Source: Fulvivirgaceae bacterium JP3-4 (lineage in GTDB: Bacteria; Bacteroidota; Bacteroidia; Cytophagales; Cyclobacteriaceae). From it: a stretch of 64,000 nt of DNA. The DNA lies in contig JARKND010000004.1 of the NCBI GenBank assembly GCA_029309925.1, positions 558,001 to 622,000 of the forward strand, given 5' to 3'. Shown piece after piece: positions 8,743 through 17,210 of the stretch. Within the stretch, counting starts at the first letter, position 1. Every line of letters begins with the position of its first letter. The notes under the pieces were generated by a model. That model was not told where the DNA came from. It searched no databases and worked only from the letters and a program-made list of their open reading frames with translations. A program made the position numbers and the translations under genes.

Positions 8743-9996
8743 TTACAGATCAGATGTGTTTACGTTAACTTCAAGCGATGCGGAAGTCTGAAGTTTGCTT
8801 TTGATACGTTCGTACAATTTGCTGTTGATCTGGCGATGAATTAAAAGAATATTTTGCCCCTGAAAGTTTGTGATAACACCTGCTTCAAGTTCTGCTGTTG
8901 AAATGTTATCAAACCAGTGATTCACGTTTAGTAATCCCGTTGCGGTGTTGCCATACATATTGCCGAGTGTATAACTCGCTCCGGGCGCCTTGAAAGTGAA
9001 TTGAGAAAAATCATCAACTGAAACAAGCACCCGAAACTGCTTCGACCCATTCGTATAAAGAAGAGACGCATAGATGGAAGGCTTAGCGTTTGCAAAAAAT
9101 CCAGCGAGATCTATAGTAGTGAGTTTTTCACCAGCATTCCGTCCGCCCTTTTTCCCTTTTTTATCATCGCCTTTTGACTTGTCCTTGTCCTTCTCTTTGC
9201 CTTCCCCTTTATCCTTTCCTTTGTCATTGTCTTTATCGCCCTTTTCTTTATCCTTATTGTCTTTACCCTTGTCGCCTTTATTTTTATTGTCGCCATTTCC
9301 TTTGCCCGAGTCATCATCCGTCTCCTCGTCATCATCTGTGTCTTCATCAGAATCAGAGTCGTCATCATCTTCGTCTCCGTCATTGTTCCCGTCTGAGTCT
9401 GGCTCGTCATCTTCACCATCCTCATCAGAATCGTCATCACTGGAATCATCATCGGAGTCTTCATCCTCTGACGCATCATCGTCTTCGTCATCAGGCTGCG
9501 GCTGCACCGGAGTTTCACCGCTGTTGTCGTCTGGCGGGCCACCATTGTCAGGCGCTGGATCCTCGTTCCCGTTATCATCAGTTGCCCCGTCATCACTGAC
9601 TGGTGTTGGATCCGCAGACTCGCTTATGACCAGTTGATAATTATCTTGTGCGAGTTTGAGCACAACACGCATGCTATCATACTGTCCGCGATTCACACTT
9701 AGCCTGACGGGCTGGTGAGGGTCATCGCCTACGAGTTGAAAGATGCTTTCGTCAGCTGTTACATTGTAAACGATCGAGATTGGTTCGGTCGCGTTTCTGA
9801 TTCCGGTAACATCTACAGAAGCAACCCTGAGGTTCGCGTTTTCAAGCACGAGGTTGTTCATGACGGATGTTGATGCGACTTTGAAGCTGGTCTCCAGCAC
9901 TGCATTATCATAGAGTTGATCTTCGTTGCACGCAGCACCGACAGCTAAAATCAGCGTTGTAAGAAAACCGGCTGTGAATCGACATGAGTAGCGCAT
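8743..9996 (-). CDS. Lipoprotein with long Asp/Glu/Ser-rich then Lys/Asp/Gly-rich low-complexity region
   Basis: Exported protein of 417 aa: a signal with lipobox-like AVGAAC, a folded N-terminal domain (about 25-125) of DUF4382-like appearance, an acidic linker (about 130-235) made almost only of D, E, S and G with some N and P, a second block (about 235-290) of K, D, G and E (KDKEKGDKDND type), and a C-terminal beta domain (about 295-417). The two low-complexity blocks have opposite charge balance, so they could pair with each other or with a partner, or bind calcium; that is inference. Long frames on the opposite strand here are by-products of the repetitive codons. Confidence 0.8.
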   Translation of the reverse strand: MRYSCRFTAGFLTTLILAVGAACNEDQLYDNAVLETSFKVASTSVMNNLVLENANLRVASVDVTGIRNATEPISIVYNVTADESIFQLVGDDPHQPVRLSVNRGQYDSMRVVLKLAQDNYQLVISESADPTPVSDDGATDDNGNEDPAPDNGGPPDDNSGETPVQPQPDDEDDDASEDEDSDDDSSDDDSDEDGEDDEPDSDGNNDGDEDDDDSDSDEDTDDDEETDDDSGKGNGDNKNKGDKGKDNKDKEKGDKDNDKGKDKGEGKEKDKDKSKGDDKKGKKGGRNAGEKLTTIDLAGFFANAKPSIYASLLYTNGSKQFRVLVSVDDFSQFTFKAPGASYTLGNMYGNTATGLLNVNHWFDNISTAELEAGVITNFQGQNILLIHRQINSKLYERIKSKLQTSASLEVNVNTSDL

Positions 9997-10026
9997 GCCG
10001 AGCTGTTAAAAATTTATGTGCCCTCC

Positions 10027-10512
10027 CTAAGATGCACTCGCTTCCGAAACGTCATGGTTTTTGTCTAGTCGTTTGGTCAACAGCGCGATTGGCAATCCGA
10101 CAGCCAGCATTAAAATCAAAGCACCAATAACAATACTTTTAAGTGGAGGAGTTGGCGCTGCAATCTGTGAAAGCCTTAGCACGACCATGTTCATTACAAT
10201 CCAGATCACAACACCATACAGCAATCCACTGATGATGCGATTGGAGCGAACCCATTTTATTCTATAATAGATCACAACGAAGAACCCACTCCAGAACGTG
10301 GCGATAAAGTAATGGAAGAACACGCCAAGAAAAAAACTGCCATGACCATCGCTGAAGGCGATTTCACGGCCTACAGCCCCACTCGCGATAAATTGAAACA
10401 ATCTGTAAGGATCTGCGCTGTAAACAACGATCGCTGCGAGTGCATCGAGTGTTCCAACGATAAGGCCTGTGGTGATGATCCAAAGGAAGGATTTGTTTTT
10501 TCCTGTGCCCAT
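10027..10512 (-). CDS. Four-helix integral membrane protein, hypothetical
   Basis: 161-aa membrane protein with four clear hydrophobic helices (WIITTGLIVGTLDALAAI, GVFFHYFIATFWSGFFVV, GLLYGVVIWIVMNMVV, IVIGALILMLAVGLPIAL) and a charged tail. It looks like the YagU/DUF1440-type small membrane proteins, with a conserved-looking HYFIATFW helix, but the assignment is tentative. The start is ATG 10512 (MGTGKNKS); the frame upstream to 10578 is not supported by composition. Transcribed divergently from the LuxR-type regulator. Confidence 0.75.
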   Translation of the reverse strand: MGTGKNKSFLWIITTGLIVGTLDALAAIVVYSADPYRLFQFIASGAVGREIAFSDGHGSFFLGVFFHYFIATFWSGFFVVIYYRIKWVRSNRIISGLLYGVVIWIVMNMVVLRLSQIAAPTPPLKSIVIGALILMLAVGLPIALLTKRLDKNHDVSEASAS

Positions 10513-10748
10513 AATTTTTTCGCATTTAGAATACGCAGTAACACTAATCCGAAGTTGAATATCGTTATTCAGACGCACTATTAAAATCGAAAGCTGAAAT
10601 GGGTGAATATTCGATAGTTAAAATACGGCACTTTGGGTGATCGTTTTGAGACCATTAAAACTTTACTTCACTTAACGGTTGTTCGCAATGGGGATTGCAG
10701 TTGAATAACCGGTCCTTTCAGAATTGTAGTTGAGCTTATTTTAAACCT

Positions 10749-11381
10749 ATGGTCGCAACTCCAAAAACAAAAATCCTTATCGTGGAAGACGATCAGGAAA
10801 TACGACACACGTATTCCGTGATCATCAATGGGTCGGACAAATACACTGTCGTTAATTCTTACGGAAGTTGTCACGATGCTATCAAGAACTTTACGCATGA
10901 TCATCCTGACATTGTGTTAATGGATATCGAGCTCCCTGGCATGAATGGCATTCAGGGAACCCGGGTGATCAAGGAGAGATTTCCGCGAACCGAGATCATC
11001 ATGGTAACTGTGCATGAAGACAACGACTGGGTATACCAGGCATTGAAGGCGGGTGCTTCAGGATATATTACGAAGAGTTCAAACTATCACGAGCTGATCA
11101 GTGCGCTGAATGAAATAGTAAAAGGCGGAGCACCGATCAGCAGTCACATTGCGCGGAAGATCGTTGAAGACTTTCACGTTAATCCGGTGTCACCACTTTC
11201 AAAACGCGAAACGCAGGTGCTGATGCTCATCGCGCAGTGCAAAACGTACACGCAGATCTCGGAAGAACTCCTGATCTCAAAACAAACGGCAAAGACGTTC
11301 ATTAAGAATATTTACGCCAAGCTTCAGGTTAACAGCAAGGCAGAAGCAGTTGCGAAAGCAAATCGCGACAGGCTTATATGA
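10749..11381 (+). CDS. LuxR/NarL-type response regulator
   Basis: Two-domain regulator of 210 aa. Receiver: acid pair E13/D14/D15, phospho-acceptor D59 (VLMDIELPGMNG), switch Thr in MVTVHED and Lys in GYITKSS. C-terminal LuxR helix-turn-helix from about residue 148 (SPLSKRETQVLMLIAQ) to the end, with the recognition helix around SKQTAKTFIKNIYAKL. DNA-binding response regulator; no kinase is adjacent. Followed by a G-rich hairpin and a region with structured-RNA character. Confidence 0.93.
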   Translation: MVATPKTKILIVEDDQEIRHTYSVIINGSDKYTVVNSYGSCHDAIKNFTHDHPDIVLMDIELPGMNGIQGTRVIKERFPRTEIIMVTVHEDNDWVYQALKAGASGYITKSSNYHELISALNEIVKGGAPISSHIARKIVEDFHVNPVSPLSKRETQVLMLIAQCKTYTQISEELLISKQTAKTFIKNIYAKLQVNSKAEAVAKANRDRLI

Positions 11382-11410
11382 TTTTTTTCGGGGTGGTTTT
11401 TCAATGAACG

Positions 11411-11433
11411 AAGGGTGCCCCGGGGGCATCCTT
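11411..11433 (+). terminator. Probable terminator of the LuxR-type regulator
   Basis: AAGGGTGCC and GGCATCCTT form a 9-bp stem with one G-T pair around CCGGG, about 30 bp after the stop codon, followed by a pyrimidine run (CTTCTTCTT) rather than a clean T-tract. Confidence 0.5.
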
Positions 11434-11454
11434 CTTCTTATCCTCCGGAACTCA

Positions 11455-11560
11455 GTTCGAAAACTCTCTTCTTATCATCTTTGATAAGTTCGCATAGGTT
11501 TAGGTTAATTTATCAGACAACCTCAGAGTTTTAGCCTCCAGGACGTGGAGGCTTTTTTTA
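11455..11560 (+). ncRNA. Candidate structured small RNA ending in a terminator
   Basis: In the 323-bp gap before the CHASE3-GAF gene, nested complementarities suggest a three-way junction. AAAACTCT (11460-11467) pairs with AGAGTTTT (11525-11532), enclosing a 7-bp hairpin (11471-11477 with 11482-11488) and a weaker AGGTT/AACCT arm. The structure abuts a textbook terminator at 11533-11559. It could be an independent small RNA or a read-through 3' end of the regulator mRNA. I do not recognise a known RNA family. Confidence 0.3.
11533..11559 (+). terminator. Strong intrinsic terminator
   Basis: A perfect 8-bp stem AGCCTCCA/TGGAGGCT with loop GGACG is followed by seven Ts. It lies about 150 bp after the regulator stop and 145 bp before the next gene, so it may end a separate short transcript. 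Confidence 0.85.
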
Positions 11561-11704
11561 TTTCATAAAAGATGCTCGGGAATTTTTTCTACAACACTTT
11601 TACGAACTCCCACGCGATTTCTTACACATGCTTCCATAGGTCAAAGTTTTAAAGTATATTCGGTATCCTCTCGCGTAATTAGCATCCACTTTACATCCAC
11701 CCCC

Positions 11705-13258
11705 ATGCTCAAAAATTTGAAGAGGAACCTCAACTCTATTTCACTCAGTGTTCTGATTGTGCTCCTGCTGATCAACACCGCCCTCATTTTCTACAACCGG
11801 GCAGTGATGGTAGACAACAATGTGTTACAGGCGCAAACCGAAGAAGTGAAGAAAGCCTGGATCAGCATTTTTGACAGTAATCTCAGGCGCATGGACCTCG
11901 GATTGCGAGGATTCGCCCTGACAAGAAACCCTCAGCTGCTCGATCCCTATCGGACAGGCATCCGTGACATGCCGGTGTCTACCAAACTCATCGACAGCCT
12001 CCTGCTCGTACAAGGGCGCGATTCCCTTGCACAACATTTTGCCTCGTTCAAAATTAAGCTCGATGATTACATTACCTATAGCGAGCGGATGCGGGTTGTT
12101 GCTGAAGCAGGCAACACAGAAGAATTCGTAAAGATGCTGAACGCAGACAAAGGCTATGATCTCTGGCAGGCATTTGCTCCGATGTTCAACTACATCCTTG
12201 CCGAGCAGGACAAACTAATGGTGCAGGCTAGATCTCGTTACGAGAAAGCGCTGAATCGGAACGTGATCTTCCAGGTGACACTGGTGCTTCTTGCTGTGCC
12301 TGCGCTGATTTCCGTGATGTACCGGATCAAGCGCGATGTCAAGGCAAGGAAGAATCTGCTATTGGAATTCGAGGCAAACAACCGAAAATATATGTTTGAT
12401 CCGGGTACACCACTTCCGGATGACAATCCACAAATCATTATTCAGAATTCAATTGAGAACCTCAAAAAGACTTCGACCTTCATCAAGAGCATTGCCAGCG
12501 GAGACTACGGTGTTAACTGGAACGGGCTTACAGCTGATAATGAATCGCTCAACCGGGATAACCTTACCGGTGACCTCATCAAGATGCGCGACCAGATGAA
12601 AAAAGTGAAGGAGTCTGATGAACGCAGGATCTGGAGCACCGAAGGTCTTGCAAAATTTTCAGAGGTCACCCGTTCCAATCAGCACGACACCGAGAAACTG
12701 GCGCATGAGGTGATCCGCTTCCTCACCAAGCACATGAAAGCCCAGCAAGGAAGCCTGTTCCTGTTGCGCGGTGATGAAGAAGGTGATGCTCACCTGTACC
12801 TCGCTGCATGCTACGCTTTTGACAAGAAAAAATTCCTCGAAAAGAGAATAGAGATCGGTTCAGGCATGGTCGGGCAGGCTTACCTCGAGGGCAGCACGAT
12901 CGTATTGAAAGAAATTCCGAACGGCTACATCAAGATCACGTCTGGCATGGGTGACGCAACGCCAACATGCCTGGTGATTGTTCCGATGAAATACAACGAC
13001 CGCGTTGAAGCTGTTCTCGAACTCGCGAGCTTCAGCGAATTCCTGCCGCATGAAATTGAATTTCTTGAAAAAGCAGGAGAAGTGATTGCCTCGTCTGTGC
13101 ATTCGACAAGAACGAATGAACGCACGAGCCGACTACTTGCCAGCACACAGCAGCAAGCTGAAATGCTCAAGGCACAGGAGGAAGAACTTCGCCAGAACAT
13201 GGAAGAAATGCAGGCAACACAGGAGAACATGCGCAGACTGGAGAAAGAGTCAGCTTAG
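11705..13258 (+). CDS. CHASE3-GAF sensor protein lacking an output domain
   Basis: 517-aa membrane sensor: transmembrane helix 1 (about 12-31), a CHASE3-type helical periplasmic domain (about 38-180, with the GLRGFALTRNPQLLDPY signature), helix 2 (about 188-206), a HAMP-like linker, a GAF domain (about 320-460, GSGMVGQAYLEGSTIVL) and a C-terminal coiled coil of Gln/Glu-rich heptads that simply ends. No kinase, cyclase or methyl-accepting domain follows, although relatives normally continue into PAS/histidine kinase modules. It may signal through a partner that binds the coiled coil. No frameshifted kinase remnant is visible in the 75 bp downstream. Confidence 0.85.
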   Translation: MLKNLKRNLNSISLSVLIVLLLINTALIFYNRAVMVDNNVLQAQTEEVKKAWISIFDSNLRRMDLGLRGFALTRNPQLLDPYRTGIRDMPVSTKLIDSLLLVQGRDSLAQHFASFKIKLDDYITYSERMRVVAEAGNTEEFVKMLNADKGYDLWQAFAPMFNYILAEQDKLMVQARSRYEKALNRNVIFQVTLVLLAVPALISVMYRIKRDVKARKNLLLEFEANNRKYMFDPGTPLPDDNPQIIIQNSIENLKKTSTFIKSIASGDYGVNWNGLTADNESLNRDNLTGDLIKMRDQMKKVKESDERRIWSTEGLAKFSEVTRSNQHDTEKLAHEVIRFLTKHMKAQQGSLFLLRGDEEGDAHLYLAACYAFDKKKFLEKRIEIGSGMVGQAYLEGSTIVLKEIPNGYIKITSGMGDATPTCLVIVPMKYNDRVEAVLELASFSEFLPHEIEFLEKAGEVIASSVHSTRTNERTSRLLASTQQQAEMLKAQEEELRQNMEEMQATQENMRRLEKESA

Positions 13259-13301
13259 GTTCAGTTGTCAGACCATGAAAGAATTTCTTCCGGGGAAAGT
13301 T

Positions 13302-13336
13302 TAGTCGTGAGACCACGAGGCGTGGTCGGACGACTA
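13302..13336. terminator. Bidirectional hairpin between convergent genes
   Basis: TAGTCGT and ACGACTA pair, then a 2x2 internal loop, then GACCACG pairs with CGTGGTC around AGG. The last three bases on the plus strand are the stop codon of the minus-strand DUF4407 gene. Neither side has a strong T-tract, so it may work as an mRNA-end stabiliser as much as a terminator. Confidence 0.5.
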
Positions 13337-14377
13337 TTTGAGGGCGGAGTTCAGTTTATCGGAAATATAACCGCGTTCATGCTGCGGCAATGCCCCGCTT
13401 CGCTCCTTGACACCTCCGTTTGTTTTTGCCATCTCCTCAACCTCCTGCGAATAGAATTTATGTTCTTCAATTCTGAGAAGATTATCATACGGTCCTTTGC
13501 CGGAAATCAGCTTGACGAAAATCGGTGAGGTTTCAATAGCGATAAACAACAAAACAATGAAAAGATTGGCCCACCACATGGCGCTGCTGTTGGCGGTGAG
13601 ACGATCAAGTGCTTCCATGCGCGCTGCAGGTCCGTTCATTTTGCTTTTTTCCATCGATGCGATTTCTCTGTCCTGGCTTGCCTCAATAGTTCGCGCTGAT
13701 GCATCCAGTTCTGCTATTCGTGCATGATTCGCCAGCATGAGTTGCTGAAGCTCTGTTTCGGCTTTATCGGCATCAGCCTTCTTCACTTTGTAGATGGGAC
13801 CGAGGTTTCTTTTGCGGCTCCCTCCTGTTCCGTCCGCCTCCTCCTGGGCAATTCGCACAAGCGCATCACGACTTTGGGCTTTCGCTGCGATCTCACTATT
13901 GAGCCTTGCGCGCTCCGACTTCAGGCTGTCCAGTGTCTGGGTGTAACGTGACCTGAGCTGGGTTTCCTGCCGCGCGTAGACTTCCTGCTCCATCACAATT
14001 AGTTCAGGATTAATTTCTTTTTCGAAAATTTTGAGTTCGAGAGGCCGTGCGATGACAATTGAAATTATGACGGCAAGAACAACGCGAGGTGCCGCTGTCC
14101 AGAATTCACGCCAGCCACCATCCTTGCGCATGCTCGATACAATGTATCGGTCAAGGTTAAAGATCATCAGTCCCCAGATAATTCCAAAGATCGTTGCAGC
14201 AATGACGCTGTCGAACACCGTATACAATGCATACCCTGCCGCAAGCGCGGCAAAGACACCGGTAAAAAAAATGGTCGCGCCCATCCCGGAATACTTACTC
14301 GTTTCCGTTGGACATTTTTGAAGCAGGGTCGAATCAGCCCCAGAGCAGAGCAGAAAGAAGGAGGTTAGCTTATTCAT
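13334..14377 (-). CDS. DUF4407 membrane protein
   Basis: 347-aa protein of the DUF4407 family (PF14362). It has membrane helices near 32-80 (ATIFFTGVFAALAAGYAL and IFGIIWGLMIFNLDRYIV), one near 98-116 and one near 270-290, enclosing a long coiled coil (about 130-260, rich in Q, E, R, L). The motif IFNLDRYIVSS is typical of the family. Function is unknown; members are scattered in Bacteroidota and Actinobacteria, and membrane helices flanking a large coiled coil suggest a structural or sensing role. Stops 75 bp from the convergent CHASE3-GAF gene. Confidence 0.88.
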   Translation of the reverse strand: MNKLTSFFLLCSGADSTLLQKCPTETSKYSGMGATIFFTGVFAALAAGYALYTVFDSVIAATIFGIIWGLMIFNLDRYIVSSMRKDGGWREFWTAAPRVVLAVIISIVIARPLELKIFEKEINPELIVMEQEVYARQETQLRSRYTQTLDSLKSERARLNSEIAAKAQSRDALVRIAQEEADGTGGSRKRNLGPIYKVKKADADKAETELQQLMLANHARIAELDASARTIEASQDREIASMEKSKMNGPAARMEALDRLTANSSAMWWANLFIVLLFIAIETSPIFVKLISGKGPYDNLLRIEEHKFYSQEVEEMAKTNGGVKERSGALPQHERGYISDKLNSALK

Positions 14378-14578
14378 TTATTTAAAACGGACCGTTGTGG
14401 CGAAAATTATGGTCTGTCCCGGCAATATCATGCCAGCGATAAAAGCTGCGAATTTCGGCCGGCCCGGCATTCCTTTTTTCATCGACTGTACACATGTGAA
14501 CATCCACCTGTCCATTTACTCCCGCAGCGAAGCGGGCGGCAATGAACTTAAATTTTCACCGGATGTTTGATCAATACA

Positions 14579-15736
14579 ATGCTGAAAAAACTTGCAACAC
14601 CGCTTTTGCTTTTGGCTATGTCGTTTCTCGTTTCCTGTGACCAGGATGAAGCGCAAGAGCCGGAAGGCCCGCTTGTCGATTGTGTAACGTCAGGCTCTTC
14701 TTTTCATGGCCAGAAAGTTAAAGATCAATACATCGTGTCATTTCTGAAGGGGAGTGTGAGTTCCGGACGTGCTTCGGGCGCAGCGCGTACCCTCGAAGAA
14801 AATAATATCTCTCAGTTGCAGGTAAAAGACATCATTGATAGTGAAACGGTATCACATTACGTCCTGAACATTTCTGAAGAAGAAGCGACATTGCTAAAGT
14901 CGGACGAAAATGTCGTTGCTGTTGAACCCGATCGATACCTATCCATTAAAGCATGCTTTGCCGTACTCGAGCCAACGTTGGTGACGTGGAATGTAAAAAA
15001 AGTAGGATACGCAGATGGAACTACAAAGACTGCATGGATACTGGACACCGGGATCGATCTCGATCACCCCGATCTGAATGTAGATAAGGGCCGGAGCCGA
15101 TCCTTTAATGAGGGGGAAACCTCCGCGGAAGATGACAACGGCCACGGTACGCACATTGCCGGTGTTATTGGAGCAAAAAATAATTCGATTGGAACGCTGG
15201 GGGTAGCTTCGGGAGCAACTATTGTGGGGCTAAGAATTCTGGACGAAAATGGCGAAGGTTTACTGTCGGTTGCGCTGAAGGCAATCGCTTTCGTTAAGGC
15301 AAACGGACGGGCAGGCGATGCTGTAAATATCAGCATGGGCCTTGAAGATGTTTCCGAGATTCTGGAACGGGAAGTGAAGGCGCTGTCGGACAAAGGCATT
15401 TATGTTGTTATCGCTGCCGGAAATGAAAGCAGGCCGGCAAACAACTTCTCCCCTGCACGCACATCCGGGAAGAACATCTATACGATCACGGCCGTTGACA
15501 GCACGAATCGGTTTGCCTCGTTTTCGAACTACGGAAATGATGTGGTTGATTTTGCAGCCCCAGGTGTAAAGATCTTGTCGACCTATAAAGATGGGAAATA
15601 TGCAATTATGAGCGGCACTTCAATGGCAGCGCCACACGTAACGGGGCTATTGTTGATCAACAACGGAGTGCTTAATTCCAAAGGAGTGGCGATCGATGAT
15701 CCCGATGGCACAGCAGACCCGATCGTCCACCGGTAG
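14579..15736 (+). CDS. Subtilisin-like S8 protease, lipoprotein with I9 propeptide
   Basis: Secreted serine protease of 385 aa. Signal with lipobox FLVSC (Cys20), an inhibitor-I9-type propeptide (about 47-122, from DQYIVSFLKG to AVEPDRYL), then a proteinase K/subtilisin catalytic domain with D156 (WILDTGID), H189 (NGHGTHIAG), oxyanion N282 (AAGNES) and nucleophile S348 (SGTSMAAPH). All four catalytic elements are intact. ATG 14579 is used; the frame opens four codons earlier at a TTG. The mature enzyme probably sits on the cell surface or in the periplasm. A CCCGC/GCGGG hairpin lies about 45 bp upstream. Confidence 0.93.
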   Translation: MLKKLATPLLLLAMSFLVSCDQDEAQEPEGPLVDCVTSGSSFHGQKVKDQYIVSFLKGSVSSGRASGAARTLEENNISQLQVKDIIDSETVSHYVLNISEEEATLLKSDENVVAVEPDRYLSIKACFAVLEPTLVTWNVKKVGYADGTTKTAWILDTGIDLDHPDLNVDKGRSRSFNEGETSAEDDNGHGTHIAGVIGAKNNSIGTLGVASGATIVGLRILDENGEGLLSVALKAIAFVKANGRAGDAVNISMGLEDVSEILEREVKALSDKGIYVVIAAGNESRPANNFSPARTSGKNIYTITAVDSTNRFASFSNYGNDVVDFAAPGVKILSTYKDGKYAIMSGTSMAAPHVTGLLLINNGVLNSKGVAIDDPDGTADPIVHR

Positions 15737-15747
15737 CCAAAGCGTTG

Positions 15748-15921
15748 TTAATTCAGATTAAGCTGTTTGAAGTTTTGCGCAAGGTTGGTCATCAAAGCCG
15801 GATCGATCCGGACCATTTTCGCCTGCAGCACAACCAATTTGGATTCCAGGGACTGGATTCTCTTGCTCAGGCCGGTGATAAATTTCTTCTGATCAGGGGT
15901 TAATCCGTCAAGGTTGTTCAT
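15748..15921 (-). CDS. Small coiled-coil protein, 57 aa
   Basis: A 58-codon frame from ATG 15921 to TAA 15748 reads MNNLDGLTPDQKKFITGLSK and continues as an amphipathic helix (RIQSLESKLVVLQAKM) ending FKQLNLN. Heptad-like spacing of I/L/V and many charged residues give it protein-like composition and a coiled-coil look. It fills an otherwise empty 336-bp gap and is antisense-convergent to the S8 protease gene. No family recognised. Conservation of the frame in related genomes would confirm it. Confidence 0.6.
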   Translation of the reverse strand: MNNLDGLTPDQKKFITGLSKRIQSLESKLVVLQAKMVRIDPALMTNLAQNFKQLNLN

Positions 15922-16072
15922 TGTCGTGGGATATGAAGCAAAGGTAAATGGCTTCCTGAACCTGTTCCGTGAAGAACTGCCTATTTCATTACATACATTA
16001 TCAAAAGGATAATTCGCCTATTCCAGGCTGGAAAACCGGCAGAAAAGGTCAAAAATTTGAAAAAAAGGGAGT

Positions 16073-16321
16073 TTAATCACCCGGAAGCTCATTCGTCAGG
16101 CGCATATCGCCCTGCTTCAAGGCATCGTACTTCACAATCTTACTACCCTTAAAATCAGTGACCAGTACATCTTCCTCAAAACCTTGCCTTTCCTTGACAG
16201 CGGTAAGTAACTCATCTGCCTCATGCGGTGACACCAGGATATACAGTGGTTTTTCCCCTTTGTGCTCGTTTTGATATTTTGTAAGGTTTTCTTCAACCTT
16301 TGCCAGGATCGCTGAATTCAT
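16073..16321 (-). CDS. Hypothetical small protein, 82 aa
   Basis: Not recognised. From ATG 16321 (MNSAILAKVEENL; another ATG lies one codon upstream) the protein has an alpha/beta pattern: a helix, the strand PLYILVSPHEADELL, a second helix, then the strand VLVTDFKGSKIVKYD. It lies about 60 bp after the XRE-type regulator gene on the same strand and could be co-transcribed with it. Soluble, no signal peptide, no catalytic motif. Confidence 0.65.
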   Translation of the reverse strand: MNSAILAKVEENLTKYQNEHKGEKPLYILVSPHEADELLTAVKERQGFEEDVLVTDFKGSKIVKYDALKQGDMRLTNELPGD

Positions 16322-16383
16322 CATTGCATTGTTTGAATAGTAAATGCAAAAAATCATTCCTGACGATCATTTCACTGACCGCA

Positions 16384-16629
16384 TCATTTCTTTTCCCTTG
16401 GCAAACTGCAGAAGAAATCCTCGATGGTGAGTTTGTGAATCGACAACAGTCGACAGAGACTTTTGATCGTTACATTCGTTTTTCCCTTTTCGATTCGCCA
16501 GTACTGCACACGCGGAATGTCGTAATCATAAGCAAAGTCTTCATGACTGCTGTAACCTTTCTCCTTTCGTAGCTCTGTTAACTTCGCACCTATCTTTTCT
16601 AGCGTAATTTTTAAAGCGTCTTCTTTCAC
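16384..16629 (-). CDS. XRE-family helix-turn-helix regulator
   Basis: 81-aa DNA-binding protein with a Cro/C1-type HTH covering most of its length: IGAKLTELRKEKGYSSHEDFA forms the first helices, DIPRVQYWRIEKGK the recognition region, and VTIKSLCRLLSIHKLTIEDFF the last helix. The start is GTG (16629). Such minimal regulators usually control nearby genes; the only same-strand neighbour is the 82-aa protein downstream. The 580 bp upstream is non-coding. Confidence 0.85.
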   Translation of the reverse strand: MKEDALKITLEKIGAKLTELRKEKGYSSHEDFAYDYDIPRVQYWRIEKGKTNVTIKSLCRLLSIHKLTIEDFFCSLPREKK

Positions 16630-17210
16630 GAACGTCTGATGATTTTAAAAATTTGAATCAAAGCCAAATTGTTCACATTTCATCCGAAATGTTACCCCGT
16701 ATAATGATACATCATAAAAGTAAAATCATGTGCCTATCAGCTATTGGGATTTGGAAACGTGCAATGCATTTCAAAAACAACGTTTTTATTAAAAGATAAT
16801 CACACGCGCTTGCATTTTGACGAGAAAACTGTTCCACCACTAGAACTAAATACTTAAATGTCAATCCGGATTTTCCCCCATCTTCACCACATTTTTTTGC
16901 ATCACACACAACGCTGTGCGTGTAGCCCGCGTGAAATTTGCTCTATAAAAAATGTACCCGGGTAAAACCGGACATCAAACCCGTGTTCAGGATTGTTTGT
17001 CTGTGAGCCGGCTTTTGACATCCGGCTGGGTCCCAGCTCCGTTCATCCGATCACCACCTCGAACACGACAGAAGAGTCAGTAAATCGGGCACAATCGTTG
17101 GCAGCGCTTTCAAAAAGCCAAAAAACCGGTTAGAAAGCGCGTTTTTTTGCCGCGGAAAAACCAGATTTCGAAAAGGGTTTCTACCTTTACTCCCTTTACG
17201 AACAGTGGCT
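16630..17210. other. Non-coding region between XRE regulator and glnS
   Basis: 581 bp without a credible gene; a 65-codon minus-strand frame here has poor composition. It must carry the promoters of both divergent genes. One hairpin is visible, AGCCGG (17006-17011) with CCGGCT (17022-17027), followed by a small CTGGG/CCCAG hairpin, which could be part of the glnS leader. No T-tract follows, and I see no clear operator. Confidence 0.5.

Noticed and set aside
9074-9637. 187-codon plus-strand frame rich in Ser/Leu/Pro opposite the acidic lipoprotein, and two more frames in the same place
   Set aside because: It is the antisense shadow of GAT/GAC/GAA repeats; composition is pure low complexity with no signal or fold, while the minus-strand frame has a signal peptide and folded ends.
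16712-16909. 65-codon minus-strand frame between XRE regulator and glnS
   Set aside because: Cys-rich start, no fold or family resemblance, and it sits in the shared promoter region.
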